DNA of 64,000 bases, taken from NCBI RefSeq assembly GCF_024256385.1, contig NZ_JAMLFW010000001.1:62001-126000 (forward strand), in the 5' to 3' direction. Origin of the DNA: Anatilimnocola floriformis. Lineage in GTDB: Bacteria; Planctomycetota; Planctomycetia; Pirellulales; Pirellulaceae. Below, in pieces: positions 43,051-51,700 of this stretch. The position numbers were made by a program, and so were the translations under genes. Numbering within the stretch: the stretch's first letter is position 1; the number at the start of each line of letters is the position of its first letter. The notes beneath the pieces are model-generated. The model saw nothing but the letters and a program-made list of their open reading frames with translations, ran no database searches and had not been told where the DNA came from.

Positions 43051-44427
43051 ATGCGCTATTTGCTGTTGCTCGTCGCGGTGGTTGGTTGTGGTCCGGTCGC
43101 CAACGAAATGTCGCCGCCGGTAAAGATCGCGGCCACCGTGCCGATCACTCCCGTCGCGCTCGAGCGGGCCACCAGCGATTGGCCGCAGTGGATGGGGCCG
43201 ACGCGCGACGGCGTGTGGAATGAAACGGGGCTGGTCGACAAGTTTCCCGAGAACGGCTTGCCCGTGCTGTGGCGAACAAAAATCGGCGGCGGCTACGGCG
43301 GGCCTGCCGTGGCTGGCGGCCGTGTGTATGTCATGGATTATCTGCGGAAGGACGGCGATCTGAAAAATGATCCCGGCTCGCGCAATGAATTGAAGGGAAC
43401 TGAGCGAGTTCTTTGTCTCGACGCGCAGAGCGGCGCGATCCTTTGGAAGCACGAATACGATTGTCCGTACGCCATCTCCTATGCCAACGGCCCGCGCTGT
43501 ACGCCCACCGTACATGACGGGAATGTCTATGCTCTCGGCGCCGAAGGAAATTTGAATTGCCTTGATGCCGCGAAAGGAACGGTCATCTGGTCGAAGAGTT
43601 TTCAAAAGGACTATCAAGCGCCGTCGCCGATCTGGGGTTTCTCGAGTCATCCGCTCGTCGACGGCAACAAGCTGATCTGCCTCGTCGGCGGCAAAGGCTC
43701 GGTCGTGGTGGCCTTCGATAAAGACACCGGCAAGGAGTTGTGGAAAGCGCTCGACGCGCCGCACGCCGGTTATGCACCGGCCAACATCATCACGGCGGGG
43801 GGCAAGCGGCAACTTATTGTGTGGCATCCCGAGTCGCTCAATAGTTTGAATCCGGAAACCGGCGAAGTTTATTGGACCGAGCCACTCGTGCCACAGTACG
43901 AAATGTCGGTCTCGGCGCCGGTGAAGCACGGCGACTATCTGTATGTGAGCGGCATCGGCGATGTCGGCGGCGTGTGGAAACTCGACCGCGACAAGCCAGG
44001 CATCAGCGAAGTTTGGATCGGCGACAACAAGACCGCCGTCTACACCTGCAACAGCACGCCGCTGATCGAAAACGGCGTCGTGTTTGGCTTCGATTGCCGT
44101 GGCGGCCAGTTGCGCGGCGTCGATCTCCTTAACGGCAAACGTTTGTGGGAATCGCTCGTGCCGATCTCTGCAACTCGGCGTACCAACCACGGCACCGGTT
44201 TCATCGTGAAAAACGGCGACCACTATTACCTCTTCGGCGAACAAGGCGATCTCGTCATTGCGAAACTCAATCGCGAAGGGTTTGAAGAGCTCAGCCGATT
44301 TCATGTGATCAAACCCACGTCGGAAGCCTTCGGCCGCGAAGTGGTTTGGAGCCATCCGGCGTTCGCCAACAAATGCCTGTTCGCGCGGAACGATGAAGAG
44401 ATCGTGTGTGTGTCGTTGGCGCGGTAG
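43051..44427 (+). CDS. PQQ-type beta-propeller lipoprotein
   Basis: The 458-residue protein begins at an ATG with a GGGAG site and has a leader ending VVGC, a lipobox. The mature protein is an eight-bladed type propeller. It contains WPQWMGPTRDGVWNETG and repeated blade motifs such as VLCLDAQSGAILWKHEYD, LNCLDAAKGTVIWSKSF and VVAFDKDTGKELWKALDA. No PQQ-binding disulfide is seen, so it is probably a structural relative rather than a dehydrogenase. Planctomycetes carry many such secreted propellers. Confidence 0.9.
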   Translation: MRYLLLLVAVVGCGPVANEMSPPVKIAATVPITPVALERATSDWPQWMGPTRDGVWNETGLVDKFPENGLPVLWRTKIGGGYGGPAVAGGRVYVMDYLRKDGDLKNDPGSRNELKGTERVLCLDAQSGAILWKHEYDCPYAISYANGPRCTPTVHDGNVYALGAEGNLNCLDAAKGTVIWSKSFQKDYQAPSPIWGFSSHPLVDGNKLICLVGGKGSVVVAFDKDTGKELWKALDAPHAGYAPANIITAGGKRQLIVWHPESLNSLNPETGEVYWTEPLVPQYEMSVSAPVKHGDYLYVSGIGDVGGVWKLDRDKPGISEVWIGDNKTAVYTCNSTPLIENGVVFGFDCRGGQLRGVDLLNGKRLWESLVPISATRRTNHGTGFIVKNGDHYYLFGEQGDLVIAKLNREGFEELSRFHVIKPTSEAFGREVVWSHPAFANKCLFARNDEEIVCVSLAR

Positions 44428-44446
44428 AATTTGGGTAGGAGGAGTT

Positions 44447-44698
44447 ATGTCTGACAGCGAAACCACCGACTTTATCGCACGTGCTGAAAATCTTTACGAG
44501 GTGAAGCTGCGCTCCATTTTGGAGCCAAAGCACCTTCACGAGTTCGTAGCCATCGAGCCTGAGTCAGGCGATTATTTCCTCGGCCAAACGCTGAGCGAAG
44601 CCGTGGGGGCAGCACGGCGTTCTTATCCCGATCGAATTACGCACACTATGCGTGTGGGACATGCTGCCGCGCTGCATTTTGGGATGCAGTTGCAATGA
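44447..44698 (+). CDS. Small hypothetical protein, 83 residues
   Basis: The start at 44447 has a perfect AGGAGGAG ribosome site, and the frame upstream of it is not used. The product contains EPESGDYFLGQTLSEAVGAA, a pattern found in short planctomycete and cyanobacterial proteins of the DUF5678 kind, though I am not sure of that assignment. It starts 20 bases after the propeller gene and is probably cotranscribed with it. Its stop codon overlaps the start of a truncated second frame. Confidence 0.65.
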   Translation: MSDSETTDFIARAENLYEVKLRSILEPKHLHEFVAIEPESGDYFLGQTLSEAVGAARRSYPDRITHTMRVGHAAALHFGMQLQ

Positions 44699-44739
44699 TT
44701 GGACATGTCGACGAACAAGGGAGCGTCCTAATCGACTAG
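44695..44739 (+). pseudogene. Truncated remnant ORF coupled to the 83-residue gene
   Basis: An ATG overlapping the stop of the previous gene (ATGA) opens a 14-codon frame MIGHVDEQGSVLID that ends at TAG. Genes of the preceding type are often followed by an overlapping gene for a clan AA aspartic protease that begins with a similar Gly/Val/Asp pattern, so this may be its stump. The evidence is thin. Confidence 0.3.
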
Positions 44740-44763
44740 GTCGCCAGCTCTGGAGATCGCCGT

Positions 44764-46281
44764 GTGAACCTTCCATCGCAACCAACAACGCTTGTCCCTG
44801 ATCTTCCCGCCTTCACGTTTCTCCGCTTTTCGCTCCTCACACTCCTCTGTATCACTACGCTCGCGGCGTTTATTTCTTCGATTGTCTTTTCGCCGCATTG
44901 GCATCATGACGAGCGGTTGCTCCTGGCCTTTTGGTGCGCGGGGATGATTTTAGGAGTCAGTTTCGGCCGTGCGCGCGGTTCGCATGGCGTGTTAAGCGGT
45001 GCGCTCGGCGGGGCAGTCGGCTGCGTGCTGGCCGCGATGTTCGTCATCAACCGCTTTGAGCAAATGCCCGAAGCGGCGGCTCGCTATCGCACGGTTTATC
45101 TCGCCTTCGTCGTCACAGTCGGCAGTGTTGCTGCGTTGGCGGTGGCCGGTTGTTATCAATTCATCGCCTCGGGCGCCGTAGAAATTCTCTGGCTCAGCAA
45201 ACGCGTGCGTGGCGCTGTGTTCGTTCTATTCGGCGGCGTCGTGACTGTGTTGGTCATCCGGCAATTGTTTCGTGAGAAGCCGTGGCAACCGACTTGGGAA
45301 ATCGCGGTGAAGGCCACCGACATCAACGATTTTCCCACGCTGCGCCTCTCGGCCAACGGCGAGTATTTGTTCGGCATGCAATCGAACGAAAATATCAATC
45401 CGCCGGTGCGCAAAGCCTTCGTGCATCAACTCACGTCGCGCGGCATGGTGGGCCGATCGTCGCCGATGGAGCGGCATCCGCGCAATTACATTCTCAGCCC
45501 CGACGGCAAATGGCTGGTCGAGCACAGCCTGGGGGACCTCATCATTCACGAAACGCTCACCGGCAAGGTGCTGCAGTCGTGGGAACTCGGCAAGATCTCG
45601 CAATTGGCGACGCAGTGGCAATTCAATGCGGCCGGCGATCGGCTGTTGCTCACCACACACACGCCGCGCATTCAGCGGTTGTATGTCCTGAATCCGCTCG
45701 AAGCGAAACTCCCTCAGGCCGAGCTCTTTCCGTTTGCCGGCAGAGTGCTGCTTGATCCGACGGGTGAAGTGCTTGTGAAATTGTTCGACGCCGCCGAAGC
45801 CGATGGCCCGCGCAAGGTCGAAGTCGTCCGCCGCAGCGACGGCCAACTGTTGGGCGAAATGCACGATGTGCCCGATCTCGGCACCGAGTACTACGCCATC
45901 TCACCCGGCGGAAAATACCTGGGCAATACGCACCACGTCTGGAAGCTGGGCTCCGATTCGTCGACCGATATGGCCGGTGTCGTGCTGGGTTTCACCGACG
46001 ACGATCGCGCGATCGTCCACACTGAACCACATCGGCAAGAGCCACCCGAACTCCTTCCCGATTGGCTGCTGCCGATGCCGCTGCTGCAGCATGCCTATGA
46101 CTTGCGCAGTTACTTCCGGCAGCTCAGTATCGTCGATCTTCGCACCGGGAAAACGCTGACTAAGACCGAGCCGTTCAAAGGAATGTCGATCGGAATGGCT
46201 GCAGAACAAAGCCACGTCGTGCTGGGCGCCACCTGGCCGGAATCACATGTGCGGATCTGGAAAGTACCGCCGCGGAAATAA
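44764..46281 (+). CDS. Membrane protein with WD40-like propeller
   Basis: The 505-residue protein starts at a GTG seven bases after a GGAG site. The N-terminal part has FLRFSLLTLLCITTLAAF, the RFSL-type planctomycete motif, and about four to five transmembrane helices to residue 165. The C-terminal half has WD40-like or YncE-like strands (FPTLRLSANGEYLFGMQ, NYILSPDGKWLVEHS, YYAISPGGKYLGN) ending in a propeller blade with WESH-like VRIWKVPP. A membrane-bound sensor or scaffold is plausible, but function is unknown. Confidence 0.78.
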   Translation: MNLPSQPTTLVPDLPAFTFLRFSLLTLLCITTLAAFISSIVFSPHWHHDERLLLAFWCAGMILGVSFGRARGSHGVLSGALGGAVGCVLAAMFVINRFEQMPEAAARYRTVYLAFVVTVGSVAALAVAGCYQFIASGAVEILWLSKRVRGAVFVLFGGVVTVLVIRQLFREKPWQPTWEIAVKATDINDFPTLRLSANGEYLFGMQSNENINPPVRKAFVHQLTSRGMVGRSSPMERHPRNYILSPDGKWLVEHSLGDLIIHETLTGKVLQSWELGKISQLATQWQFNAAGDRLLLTTHTPRIQRLYVLNPLEAKLPQAELFPFAGRVLLDPTGEVLVKLFDAAEADGPRKVEVVRRSDGQLLGEMHDVPDLGTEYYAISPGGKYLGNTHHVWKLGSDSSTDMAGVVLGFTDDDRAIVHTEPHRQEPPELLPDWLLPMPLLQHAYDLRSYFRQLSIVDLRTGKTLTKTEPFKGMSIGMAAEQSHVVLGATWPESHVRIWKVPPRK

Positions 46282-46293
46282 ACGGCGCGCACA

Positions 46294-47385
46294 TCAGTTC
46301 TCTGCAAACTGCACGATCGTCTTAATGCCCTGCGGCTGCCGATGCTCGTAATGCCAGAGCGCATCGGCTTGTTTCACGCGGGCAGTGATCAACTTGCCGA
46401 GCGCCGCGGCGTTGTGATTCTTCCACCAGGCGAGATGCGCGAGCGCGTCGTGAAAATCCCGCGGCGCGCAGTTCACGCTGCCGATGAAAAGATTGTTTCG
46501 CAACAAACCATCGCGCATCAGCCGCTCGACGTTATGCTGCCGCGCTTCCGGCACTCGGCTGCTCCCCAGCCAAACCATGATGCCGCAGGAACGCATCGCC
46601 GCCGCGGCAGCCAGTGTCAACTCGTCGCTCCCTGTGCATTCCAGCACGAGATCGAAACCGTTTTGCTCCACATCATCGATTGCGGCAAGATCGCATTCAC
46701 CGAGCGACCAATATTCGCTTTCCAATTCGCGAACCAACTGACTTCGGAACGTCTCCGGTTCATCGCGCCCCGCGAGCACGCATCGCCATCCACGCGCAAC
46801 ACACGCGAGGACCGCGGCAAACGCGATCGGCCCTTGTCCGGTCACCAGCACGCGCGGCGGCTGTCCGTTCCAAACATTCGTGCCCAACCGTGCCTGCTGC
46901 AAAACATGCGCTTCGTTGGCGCCCTTTTCCGCCACAGCGAGAGGCTCGGTGAGGACCGCGAACGACGCAATCGCCGGATCAACTCGATACAAATGCTCCG
47001 GCCGATCGAGAAACTGCGGCACGCTAAAGCCGTGCTCCTGCACGATGCCTCGCTCCGTAAACGTGCCGAACGGCAACAAATCGAGCCGCCGCGTCTGCCC
47101 CGCAAACGGCCTGCGCACGGCAGGAACTACCAGTTCGCCAACCGCGAAATCGCGCACATCACTACCAACAAATTCAATCCGCGCAAGGCATTCATGGCCG
47201 AGAATCAAATGCGTCTCATTCGCCGGCAGCCACGGCTTTTCCGACAGCAGAATCTCCCGGTCGGTGCCACAGACACCCAGTTCAATCGTCCGGCAAAGAA
47301 CTTCATTCGCAGTCGGTTCAGCCAGCTTCGGCGCAGCAACCAATCGCGGAATGCGAGTGCCGGGGAATGCTGCGATGCCGAGCAT
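46294..47385 (-). CDS. Zinc-dependent MDR dehydrogenase, glucose-dehydrogenase-like
   Basis: The 363-residue protein is a medium-chain dehydrogenase. It has LGVCGTDREI with Cys39, GHECLARIE with His64 and Glu65 as zinc ligands, and a Rossmann segment PRVLVTGQGPIAFAAVL. Together these resemble the archaeal-type glucose 1-dehydrogenase branch. GTDREI in place of the usual GSD is typical of that branch. The reaction is oxidation of a sugar to its lactone with NAD(P). It could act on another aldose. It is convergent with the WD40-like gene. Confidence 0.85.
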   Translation of the reverse strand: MLGIAAFPGTRIPRLVAAPKLAEPTANEVLCRTIELGVCGTDREILLSEKPWLPANETHLILGHECLARIEFVGSDVRDFAVGELVVPAVRRPFAGQTRRLDLLPFGTFTERGIVQEHGFSVPQFLDRPEHLYRVDPAIASFAVLTEPLAVAEKGANEAHVLQQARLGTNVWNGQPPRVLVTGQGPIAFAAVLACVARGWRCVLAGRDEPETFRSQLVRELESEYWSLGECDLAAIDDVEQNGFDLVLECTGSDELTLAAAAAMRSCGIMVWLGSSRVPEARQHNVERLMRDGLLRNNLFIGSVNCAPRDFHDALAHLAWWKNHNAAALGKLITARVKQADALWHYEHRQPQGIKTIVQFAEN

Positions 47386-47400
47386 GGGGAGGAAGTTCTG

Positions 47401-47473
47401 AGTTCTGAGTTTTGAGTTTTGAGACAGGAGGTAGTTCGCCAGTTCTTGTCCTGTCTCAAAACTCAGAACTACC
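47401..47473. repeat. Heptad repeats forming an inverted repeat
   Basis: Near-identical 7-mers of the GAGTTTT/GAGTTCT type repeat on the left. GAGTTTTGAGACAGGA (47414-47429) pairs perfectly with 47449-47464. GGTAGTTC (47430-47437) and GAACTACC (47466-47473) form another inverted pair, so a GTAG-type foot is again present. The element spans the end of the DUF309 gene and the start region of the dehydrogenase gene. Confidence 0.55.
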
Positions 47474-47840
47474 CCAAATGTATCTCCGGAATCTTTTCCG
47501 GATCGATCGTCACCTGCGGGAACTCTTCTTCGCTGTTAAGGAAGTCGTGGCAGCAGATTTCGAGTTGAGCGAGCAGCTTCTCGATGTTCAGCCCTTCGCA
47601 CACGGGGCCATAAGGCTGCAGATAGCCGCGGCTGCTGTTGTAGAGCTTGCGGGCGCCGCGGATGTTTTCGTTGCCGAAGTGGTGCAGGCAAACGGCGACG
47701 TGAATCAAACCTTTGTAGAACAAGCGCAGGTCGCCGCTGTAGTCCTTCCAGAGGTCTTCCCACACTTCGTGCGCCTCGAAGAAATCGCAGGCGTTGAAGT
47801 GCTCGATTCCTTCGAGATAGCGATGATCGTATTCGGCCAT
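47469..47840 (-). CDS. DUF309 family protein
   Basis: The 123-residue all-alpha protein has the DUF309 signature FNACDFFEAHEVWEDLWKD followed by LRLFYKGLIHVAVCLHHF. The His/Glu/Trp pattern is conserved in the family, which is widespread and of unknown function. Its last codons lie inside the inverted repeat at 47401-47473. It is in the same direction as the Bax-inhibitor gene, 16 bases downstream of it. Confidence 0.9.
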   Translation of the reverse strand: MAEYDHRYLEGIEHFNACDFFEAHEVWEDLWKDYSGDLRLFYKGLIHVAVCLHHFGNENIRGARKLYNSSRGYLQPYGPVCEGLNIEKLLAQLEICCHDFLNSEEEFPQVTIDPEKIPEIHLG

Positions 47841-47855
47841 GGTATTTCGCAGCGA

Positions 47856-48584
47856 CTAATCTTTGCGATTGAGCGCCATCAGCAAGCGGAGCAGGTAATA
47901 AAAGAGCGTCGCCACGGAAGCGAACAGCGCGAGGGCTGCTGCCACGTGTTGATCGGTGCGGTAGCGATGCAAAATGTTCGAGGTGTCGTACAAAATGTAA
48001 GCACTAGCCAGGCCCACCATCGCGGCGGCGAACCACACGCCCAGCGCGAAGTTGAAAAACATACCAGCGATCACGATACCCATCGCGGCCATGCCGGCCC
48101 ACCACAGGTATTGCCCCCAACCGCTGAAGTCGGCCCGAGTCATCAGCACAAACGCAGTCAGCCCACCGAAGATCAAGAGCGTGAGAAAGCCCGCCGCAGG
48201 AATGGTGTGCGGCGCGACCTTGTTCGCAAAGTAAAGGAGCGGCACGAAGATCAACGCCTCGGCCACCACATACATGCCGAGTCCCGCGTACTGCGCCGTC
48301 GGCGAAGCTTGCGATTGGGCTAACGACTGCGCGACCCAACTCGCGACCATGAACACGCCGATCACCGCGAGCCAGCCGAACTGACCGCGAAAGAGCATCG
48401 CCAACGTCCCTTCGAGCGTGGCCGGCGGCACGAGCGTGAAGATGGCGGCTTCGATGCCGACAAACAACAAAATCGCCGCGAACACATGCAAATACGTGCG
48501 ACGAATAAACGACACACGCGCCGCCGTTTCGGCGTACGCGGCTGGCAGTTCGCCGTACCTGGCAGGAGTCTCGTAGTAGGACAT
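47856..48584 (-). CDS. Bax inhibitor-1/YccA family membrane protein
   Basis: The 242-residue protein has seven predicted helices and fits the BI-1 family. A cytosolic N-terminus is followed by FIRRTYLHVFAAILLFVGIE, MGIVIAGMFFNFALGVWF and a final ILYDTSNILHR segment that carries the conserved Asp pair near helix six. BI-1 proteins act as pH-sensitive calcium leak channels in the cytoplasmic membrane; YccA inhibits the FtsH protease. It precedes the DUF309 gene in a short two-gene unit. Confidence 0.92.
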   Translation of the reverse strand: MSYYETPARYGELPAAYAETAARVSFIRRTYLHVFAAILLFVGIEAAIFTLVPPATLEGTLAMLFRGQFGWLAVIGVFMVASWVAQSLAQSQASPTAQYAGLGMYVVAEALIFVPLLYFANKVAPHTIPAAGFLTLLIFGGLTAFVLMTRADFSGWGQYLWWAGMAAMGIVIAGMFFNFALGVWFAAAMVGLASAYILYDTSNILHRYRTDQHVAAALALFASVATLFYYLLRLLMALNRKD

Positions 48585-48688
48585 GGCAGTTTGTTTCAGT
48601 TGCGAAATTTACGTGCGGATCGATTCTGACGGTCTGTTACCAACTCTAGGTGGCATTGGCGGTAGGGTCAAGGTTGCTCAACGCGCGC

Positions 48689-48730
48689 AAAAAAGCTCCC
48701 TGGCCCCGCGCGAACGCAGAACCAGGGAGC
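48689..48730 (-). terminator. Rho-independent terminator of the giant surface-protein gene
   Basis: On the reverse strand a perfect 9-bp stem GCTCCCTGG/CCAGGGAGC is followed by six T residues. It lies 30 bases beyond the stop codon at 48760. Confidence 0.85.
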
Positions 48731-48759
48731 AGGCAGGATTGAGCCGATCAATCGGATCG

Positions 48760-51700
48760 TTAGAAAATCTGTTCGCCAGATGCCTTGTCGGTGTAAGTAT
48801 CCTTCGGCGAGGTCGGCAAGGTCGTTGCGACTTGCTTGGCGAAGAACAGATCTTCGCCAGCGCCGCCGAGGAGCACATCGACCGAACTGTCGTGAATCAC
48901 ATTCGCTCCGTCGAGTCGCAGCGCGCCATTCAACCCGCCGGCAGCGCCAGTCAGATGCGCGACGCGATCGGCGTAGCTCGCCGCCGAAGCCCATTCGGCC
49001 AGGATCAGCGCGAGCGCGGCAGCATTGGCGTCGTACACGGTTTGGCCCGAGATCAGCAAATCGCCGTTGCTGTTGCCGGTCAACCGATCGAGGCCGACGC
49101 CGCCGATCAACACCGTGCGACCCGTGCCGCTCTTCAAAGTGTCATCGCCCAAGCCGCCGATCAGGATCGTCGGTCCCGCGCCGCCGGTAATGTTGTCGTT
49201 CCCCGCGCCGCCGTCGACCTTCAGCGAGCCGGTGAACGAACTAGCGTTCACCGTGTTGCTGCCCGCGCCGTCGATAATCTCGGCGGCTTCGATGCTGCTG
49301 AGTGTGACCGCGCCGCGCGTTAGACGCGTGAGCGAGGTGTTGGTCAGCGTCGTGGTCAGTACATTGTCCGACGACACGAGCTTGTCCGTGCCAGCGCCGC
49401 CATTAAGTGTCGCCGTCCTAGTCCAGCCCGAGATGTCGAACGTGTTGTTGCTCGCGCCGCCAGTGAGGTTGGCGTTTTCCATCGTCGAGTGGGCGATCGG
49501 CTGCAAGCCGGTGCGGAGGAAGAGCGTGTCGCTGAGGTTGTAGTTGACATCGTTGCCGGCCACGATCGTATCGGTGCCACCGCCGCCAGCGAGTACGAGC
49601 ATCTTCGACCAATTGGTCAGATCAAACGAATCGTTGCCGCTGCCGCCGTTGAGCCGCAGCGATTCGATGGTCGCCAGCGACAGCGTGAAAGTTGCTGTAC
49701 CTTGCGTGCGCTTGAGCTGCGCATCGCTTACCACAAAGTTGCCATCGCCGGTGTAGGCCAGCGTGTCGGCCCCAGCGCCGGCATCGAGCAGCACGCTGAG
49801 ATTGACGCTGGTGAGCGTGAAGACGTCAGCCGTCGGAGTGCCGGTGAGTTCCACTTGTTCGATCGTGGCAAACGTATCGCTCGACGTACCGACCTTGGAA
49901 GTGGTTTGCGTCAGCGTGACCGAACCGGCCATTTCGATGAAGCGATCGAAGTCAGCGCCGCCGGCGATGGTGTCGTTACCCAAGCTGCCGTAAATCACAT
50001 CGTTGCCCGCGTTGCCCGAGACCGTGTCGTTGCCGTCGCCGGGATAAATGATATCGGCGCCGAGACCACCCGAGATCGAATCATTGCCTGCGTCGCCATA
50101 GATGGTGCTCGGCTTGTTGATTGGCGACTCGATGCTGATCGAATCGTTGCCGCTGCGTCCAAAAATCACGATGCTGCCAAACGAGTTCAGCGCGAATGTG
50201 CCGATCGCGACCTTCGGCGCGATGTAGACCGTGACGATCCCCGGATTGAATGGCACGGTGGTCGGCGCGGTTGTTTGGCGAACGACGATCGCATCGTTGA
50301 CGATTTCGTTGCCGTTGATCAGCAAAATCTTTGGACCTTCGGGATTGGTCGGGTCGGTGATGAGCTGCGCGGATCCAGCCGGCGTGCTGAGGATCGAGAG
50401 TTGATAGTCTTCCACTTCGCCGTCCGCGGCCAGGCCGATCGGCAGTGAACCGCCCGCCGTGCTGATACGGAAGCGAGCGTAAGTGATCCCCGGACTTGCG
50501 CCATCGGGAACGTTCACCACCAGGCTGTTGCTGCCGGCGACCACACTCAATCCGCTGGCGATCTTTTCCGTCGGATCAAACACGCCGTTGCGATTGAAAT
50601 CGATCCAGGCATCGAGCTTGCCGGCGGCGGATGCATTGACGGTGACGTTTGTGGTCAAACGCGGAACGAGAGTCGTTGAGCTGAAAGTCACGCTGCCTTC
50701 ATCATCGCTTTGCGACAGATCATCGCCGTCGGCGCCGGCGGAGAATTGACTGGCAACTTCAAAATCGCGCGAGCCGAGCAGCGGGCCCGAGTTAGCCGTG
50801 CCGCCGATAAAGCCGGCTCCTTCAAAATGCTGCGCCACGCCATACGAGGACGGTGCATCACCGAAATCAAAGTCATCGACCGGAGTCACCGTGATCGACA
50901 CCGTCACGACATTGGAATCAGCCGTGCCGTCGTTGGCTTTGTAAGTGAAGCTATCCGAACCGTAGTAATCTGCGGCGGGAGTATAAGTAAACGATCCGTT
51001 CGGGCTGAGCGTGAACGAGCCCGCATGCGCCGGCCCAGACACTAAGACCGCGGTCAGTGTGGCGCCGAAATCGACATCGGAGTCATTGCCCAGTACGCCG
51101 GCTGCAGCAATGTTCAGCAGCGTGTCTTCGGCGGTTGTATATGAATTGCCAACAGCCACCGGAGCGTCATTTTGGCCGTTGACGGTAATCGTCAGCGTGC
51201 TGCTGCTCGTCAACGCGGCCTCATGGTTGTCTTGCACGGTGTAGTTAATCACCACCGTTGCCGATTGGCCGGCAGGGAGAAAATCGAAGTCGGTACCCGG
51301 ATCGAAGACAATCGAGTTGCCGCTCTGTGTGACCGTCGCCGTGCTGAGCGCGATCGGTGTGCTGTTCAAATTGAATGTCGCCGAAGCAATGCTGAAGCCA
51401 GTCGCGAGGCTGAGCACGTCGGTTGCATCGACATCGGTATCGTCCACGATCACGTCGGTGGTGACGGCTGCATTTTCGGTCGTGCTGGTCGTGTTGGGGT
51501 TCGCCACCGGCGCATCGTTCTCGCCGTGCACCGTGATGGTCAACGTCGCTACTGCCGTGAGCGTGGGGTCGTTGTCGTCTTGCACGGTGTAATTGATGAA
51601 CACAGTCGCCGTCTCGCCGACCGCAAGCAGATCGAAATCGGTGCCGGGATCAAACACGATCGAATTACCGCTTTGCGTCACGGTAGCCGTCACAACCGGA

